DNA from: Orientallactaga sibirica
Lineage: Eukaryota; Chordata; Mammalia; Rodentia; Dipodidae
Reading direction: 5' to 3'
Length of the DNA stretch: 64,000 bases
Assembly (NCBI GenBank): GCA_036365145.1
Contig: JAEOAD010000005.1
Location: forward strand, 2,170,001 to 2,234,000
Shown here piece by piece: positions 62,135 to 64,000 of the stretch. The notes under the pieces were generated by a model, which was given only the letters and a program-made list of their open reading frames with translations, made no database searches and was not told where the DNA came from. The position numbers and the translations under genes were made by a program. The first letter of the stretch is position 1. Each line of letters opens with the position of its first letter.

Positions 62135-62395
62135 TCCCTTCAGATTAGTAGTGCTTTCCAACCCCTTGCTTGATTTTAGAGTCACCTGGAGAGAACGTTC
62201 GAAAAGTACTGTTATCTATAATTAGTAAAAACCTATTTAAAAATAAGTAAATACATTTTTTAAAGTATGGACATCTAGGTCACACCTTCAACTAATTAGG
62301 TCAAAACATTTATGCACAGAGGCCACACATTTGGTAACTAAGTGTCAAAGCACTTCCAGTGATTTTAATGTTCAGGTCAGCTTGAGCCTTCCTGA
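62135..62395 (+). mobile_element. MER5-like hAT-Charlie element with insert
   Basis: AGTAGTGCTTTCCAACCCC, TTTAGAGTCACCTGGAGAG, ATCTAGGTCACACC, CAACTAATTAGGTC, AGCACTTCCAGTGATTTTAATGTTC are the MER5A-type blocks in order. About 60 bp of AT-rich DNA (62212-62272) sits where the consensus is short, so it may carry an insertion. Non-autonomous. Confidence 0.65.
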
Positions 62396-63780
62396 AAGAA
62401 ACGCCTCTGGCGCAAGGAACCGTCTCCACTATATGTCATCAAAAGCATCAGCAATTCCGTCGGCAATTTTCAGGAGGAGGTGAGCGCTGCTTTAGGCCGG
62501 CTGGGTTGATCTTGGTGAAAAGTAAGAAGGAGAAAATCAGAATAAAATGGCGGTGACTGTGGGTCTCAGAGGCTGATGGCAAAGAAGGATGTCAGGAAGC
62601 AGGAGGGGAGGCACGTGGAGACAAAGCACCTGATCCCACGCATTTGCCAGGAACCAGGGGCAGAGGGGGAGGACGAGGAGGCAGCAATATACCTGCACAG
62701 CGGCCTGAGGACAGAGCATGGAATTCATTCTGAAGGGTACAAAGGAGTTTGGTAAAGAGTTAACCTCAAAATTTATGCTGTGGGCATATGATCCAGGGAA
62801 ATCTTCCCAGGATCTTGGTTATTTTCAAGGGAATAAATAACCACCATTAGCATATTGTAGCATGTGAGCAAGAAAGAAATGTCCTTTTTCCCTAAAATAG
62901 AAGCTTGATAAAATTCTTTTTTGATCAAAGATTGGGCACAATCGGGTGATGTGGCCATAGACCCCTTTCTGGAATACAGCCCTCAATTCTACAGTTCTGG
63001 GTAGATAACTCAACCCTGCTATGAGAAATTCAATGCGCATAGGCAATTAGTTCACAAAATTTAACAGTGCCTCATTGTAGTGCTAGGTTGAAATAAAGGG
63101 CTCTGTGGATTGTGCTAAGTAGCAGAAAAATCGCGAGGAGCCATCAGAACCAGCATGAGCAAAAAGCCAAAATCCAGCGTTGCTGTTTTCCTCATGAGAA
63201 ACTTTTGGACATCAGGGCTGTAATTTTTAATAATGGTTGTTGGTAGATACATTTTCTTTGCATTAATATAATTCAATTAGTTATTTTTTTAAACTTGCTT
63301 TTGTCAGTTAATTTTCCTCAAATCTAAAGGCTAGAACACTGAACACTGTCAGACAAATGTGACAGAATCATCACCTCGGAAATCAGGGTGTCTCCACAGT
63401 GCCTGGGTTATACCTGGAGAAGCTGTAGCAATCTCCTCTCCCCCTTGTTCAGGACTCGCATCTTGATTGGCCCCTCCCTGGAGGCAGCACGAGTCATTGG
63501 CAGAATCAGCTGCACTTGTGTCCCCATCAATCACCCTGAACTGAAGGTCTCTCCAAGGTCACAGCTTGCAGAGGGCCGGATGGCTTTTTCACAGTTCACG
63601 TATTTTTTGTATTTCCTTAACACCTTCTACACTGTGGCTTAAAAGTGAGAATTCTGTGACTGTCAGGCAGGTGGGTGTAATCAGCTTGGCTGGGCCATCT
63701 TAACCAGGAAGTCCTTCCTCAGTTTCTAGAGCCCTCTCTTGTTTCTGCATGGTCACCCATGGGAACGTCTCTTGCCGGGA
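62396..63780. other. Long unannotated stretch
   Basis: 1.4 kb without SINEs. Frames 62825-63046 (minus) and 63388-63642 (plus) have no domain. AT-rich at 63190-63330. No gene is defended. Confidence 0.4.
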
Positions 63781-63828
63781 AGAATCACATATGGGGAGAA
63801 TCATGCCACGCAGAATCATCATATGGAC
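63781..63828. repeat. Degenerate repeat units before the minisatellite
   Basis: AGAATCACATATGGGGAGAATCATG and CAGAATCATCATATGG resemble mutated pieces of the 44-bp unit that follows. Confidence 0.6.
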
Positions 63829-64000
63829 TATCACGTGGAGAATCACGTCATATGGGCATGATGGGAGGGGAATATCACGTGGAGAATCACGTCATATGGG
63901 CATGATGGGAGGGGAATATCACGTGGAGAATCACGTCATATGAGCATGATGGGAGGGGAATATCACGTGGAGAATCACGTCATAGGGGCATGACGGGAGG
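63829..64000. repeat. 44-bp minisatellite, cut by the window end
   Basis: Units start TATCACGTGGAG at 63829, 63873, 63917 and 63961, and the last is cut off. Each has CACGTG (E-box), TCACGTCA, CATATG or a one-base variant, and GATGGGAGGGG. Substitutions: G to A near 63935 (ATATGAGC) and ATATGG to ATAGGG and ATG to ACG in the fourth unit. Confidence 0.97.

Overview
This window looks like nuclear DNA from a rodent, and I find no protein-coding gene in it that I can defend. Two abundant short repeats set the scene. One is a 7SL-derived B1 SINE. The other is a composite SINE with an ID/tRNA-like head (GGCTGGAGAGATGGCTTAGTGG, a B-box-like GGTTCGATTCC), a body around CCAGATGCACAAGG and GTGGCTGGAGGCCCTGG, a CT-rich tract and an (AAAT)n tail. 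As far as I know this pair is typical of jerboas and relatives (Dipodoidea, e.g. Jaculus). That assignment is from memory of the repeat families, not from a search. B4/RSINE-like SINEs, rodent MT-type ERVL-MaLR LTRs, L1 3' ends, MIR, hAT-Charlie and MER5-like fragments support a rodent genome with ordinary mammalian ancient repeats.

Layout. 1-12 kb: an antisense solo LTR inserted cleanly into a B1, mixed SINEs, an L1 3' end, MIRs, and L1/SINE nests near 10.4-12 kb. 12.4-14.2 kb: an AT-rich, repeat-poor block that is the best candidate for a conserved non-coding element. 14-22 kb: B1s, a MaLR LTR with a perfect 5-bp target duplication, MLT1-like remnants and a (TG)25 tract. 22-25 kb: mostly unique, GC-richer sequence. 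25.8-26.2 kb: an eight-copy minisatellite whose every unit carries a consensus GATA site next to a CACCC box. 26-34 kb: SINEs, hAT and MaLR relics, and an intra-SINE triplication. 34-44 kb: MaLR fragments, a GT/AC palindrome, and long pyrimidine tracts at 40.2 and 40.9-41.1 kb. 44-50.6 kb: SINEs and an L1 3' end. 50.6-53.4 kb: an AT-rich SINE-free block holding a 26-copy 40-bp minisatellite. 53.4-63.7 kb: SINEs, L1 3' ends, a tandemly duplicated B1 and a MER5-like element. The window ends inside a 44-bp minisatellite made of CACGTG and TCACGTCA motifs.

All longer open reading frames I inspected either run through repeats (SINEs, minisatellites, pyrimidine tracts) or show no recognisable domain. 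The window is therefore best read as intergenic or intronic. Its most interesting content is the nested insertions with intact target duplications, the motif-bearing minisatellites and the repeat-poor candidate regulatory blocks. Repeat boundaries are read by eye and are generally good to about 5-20 bases. Boundaries fixed by a target-site duplication are exact.
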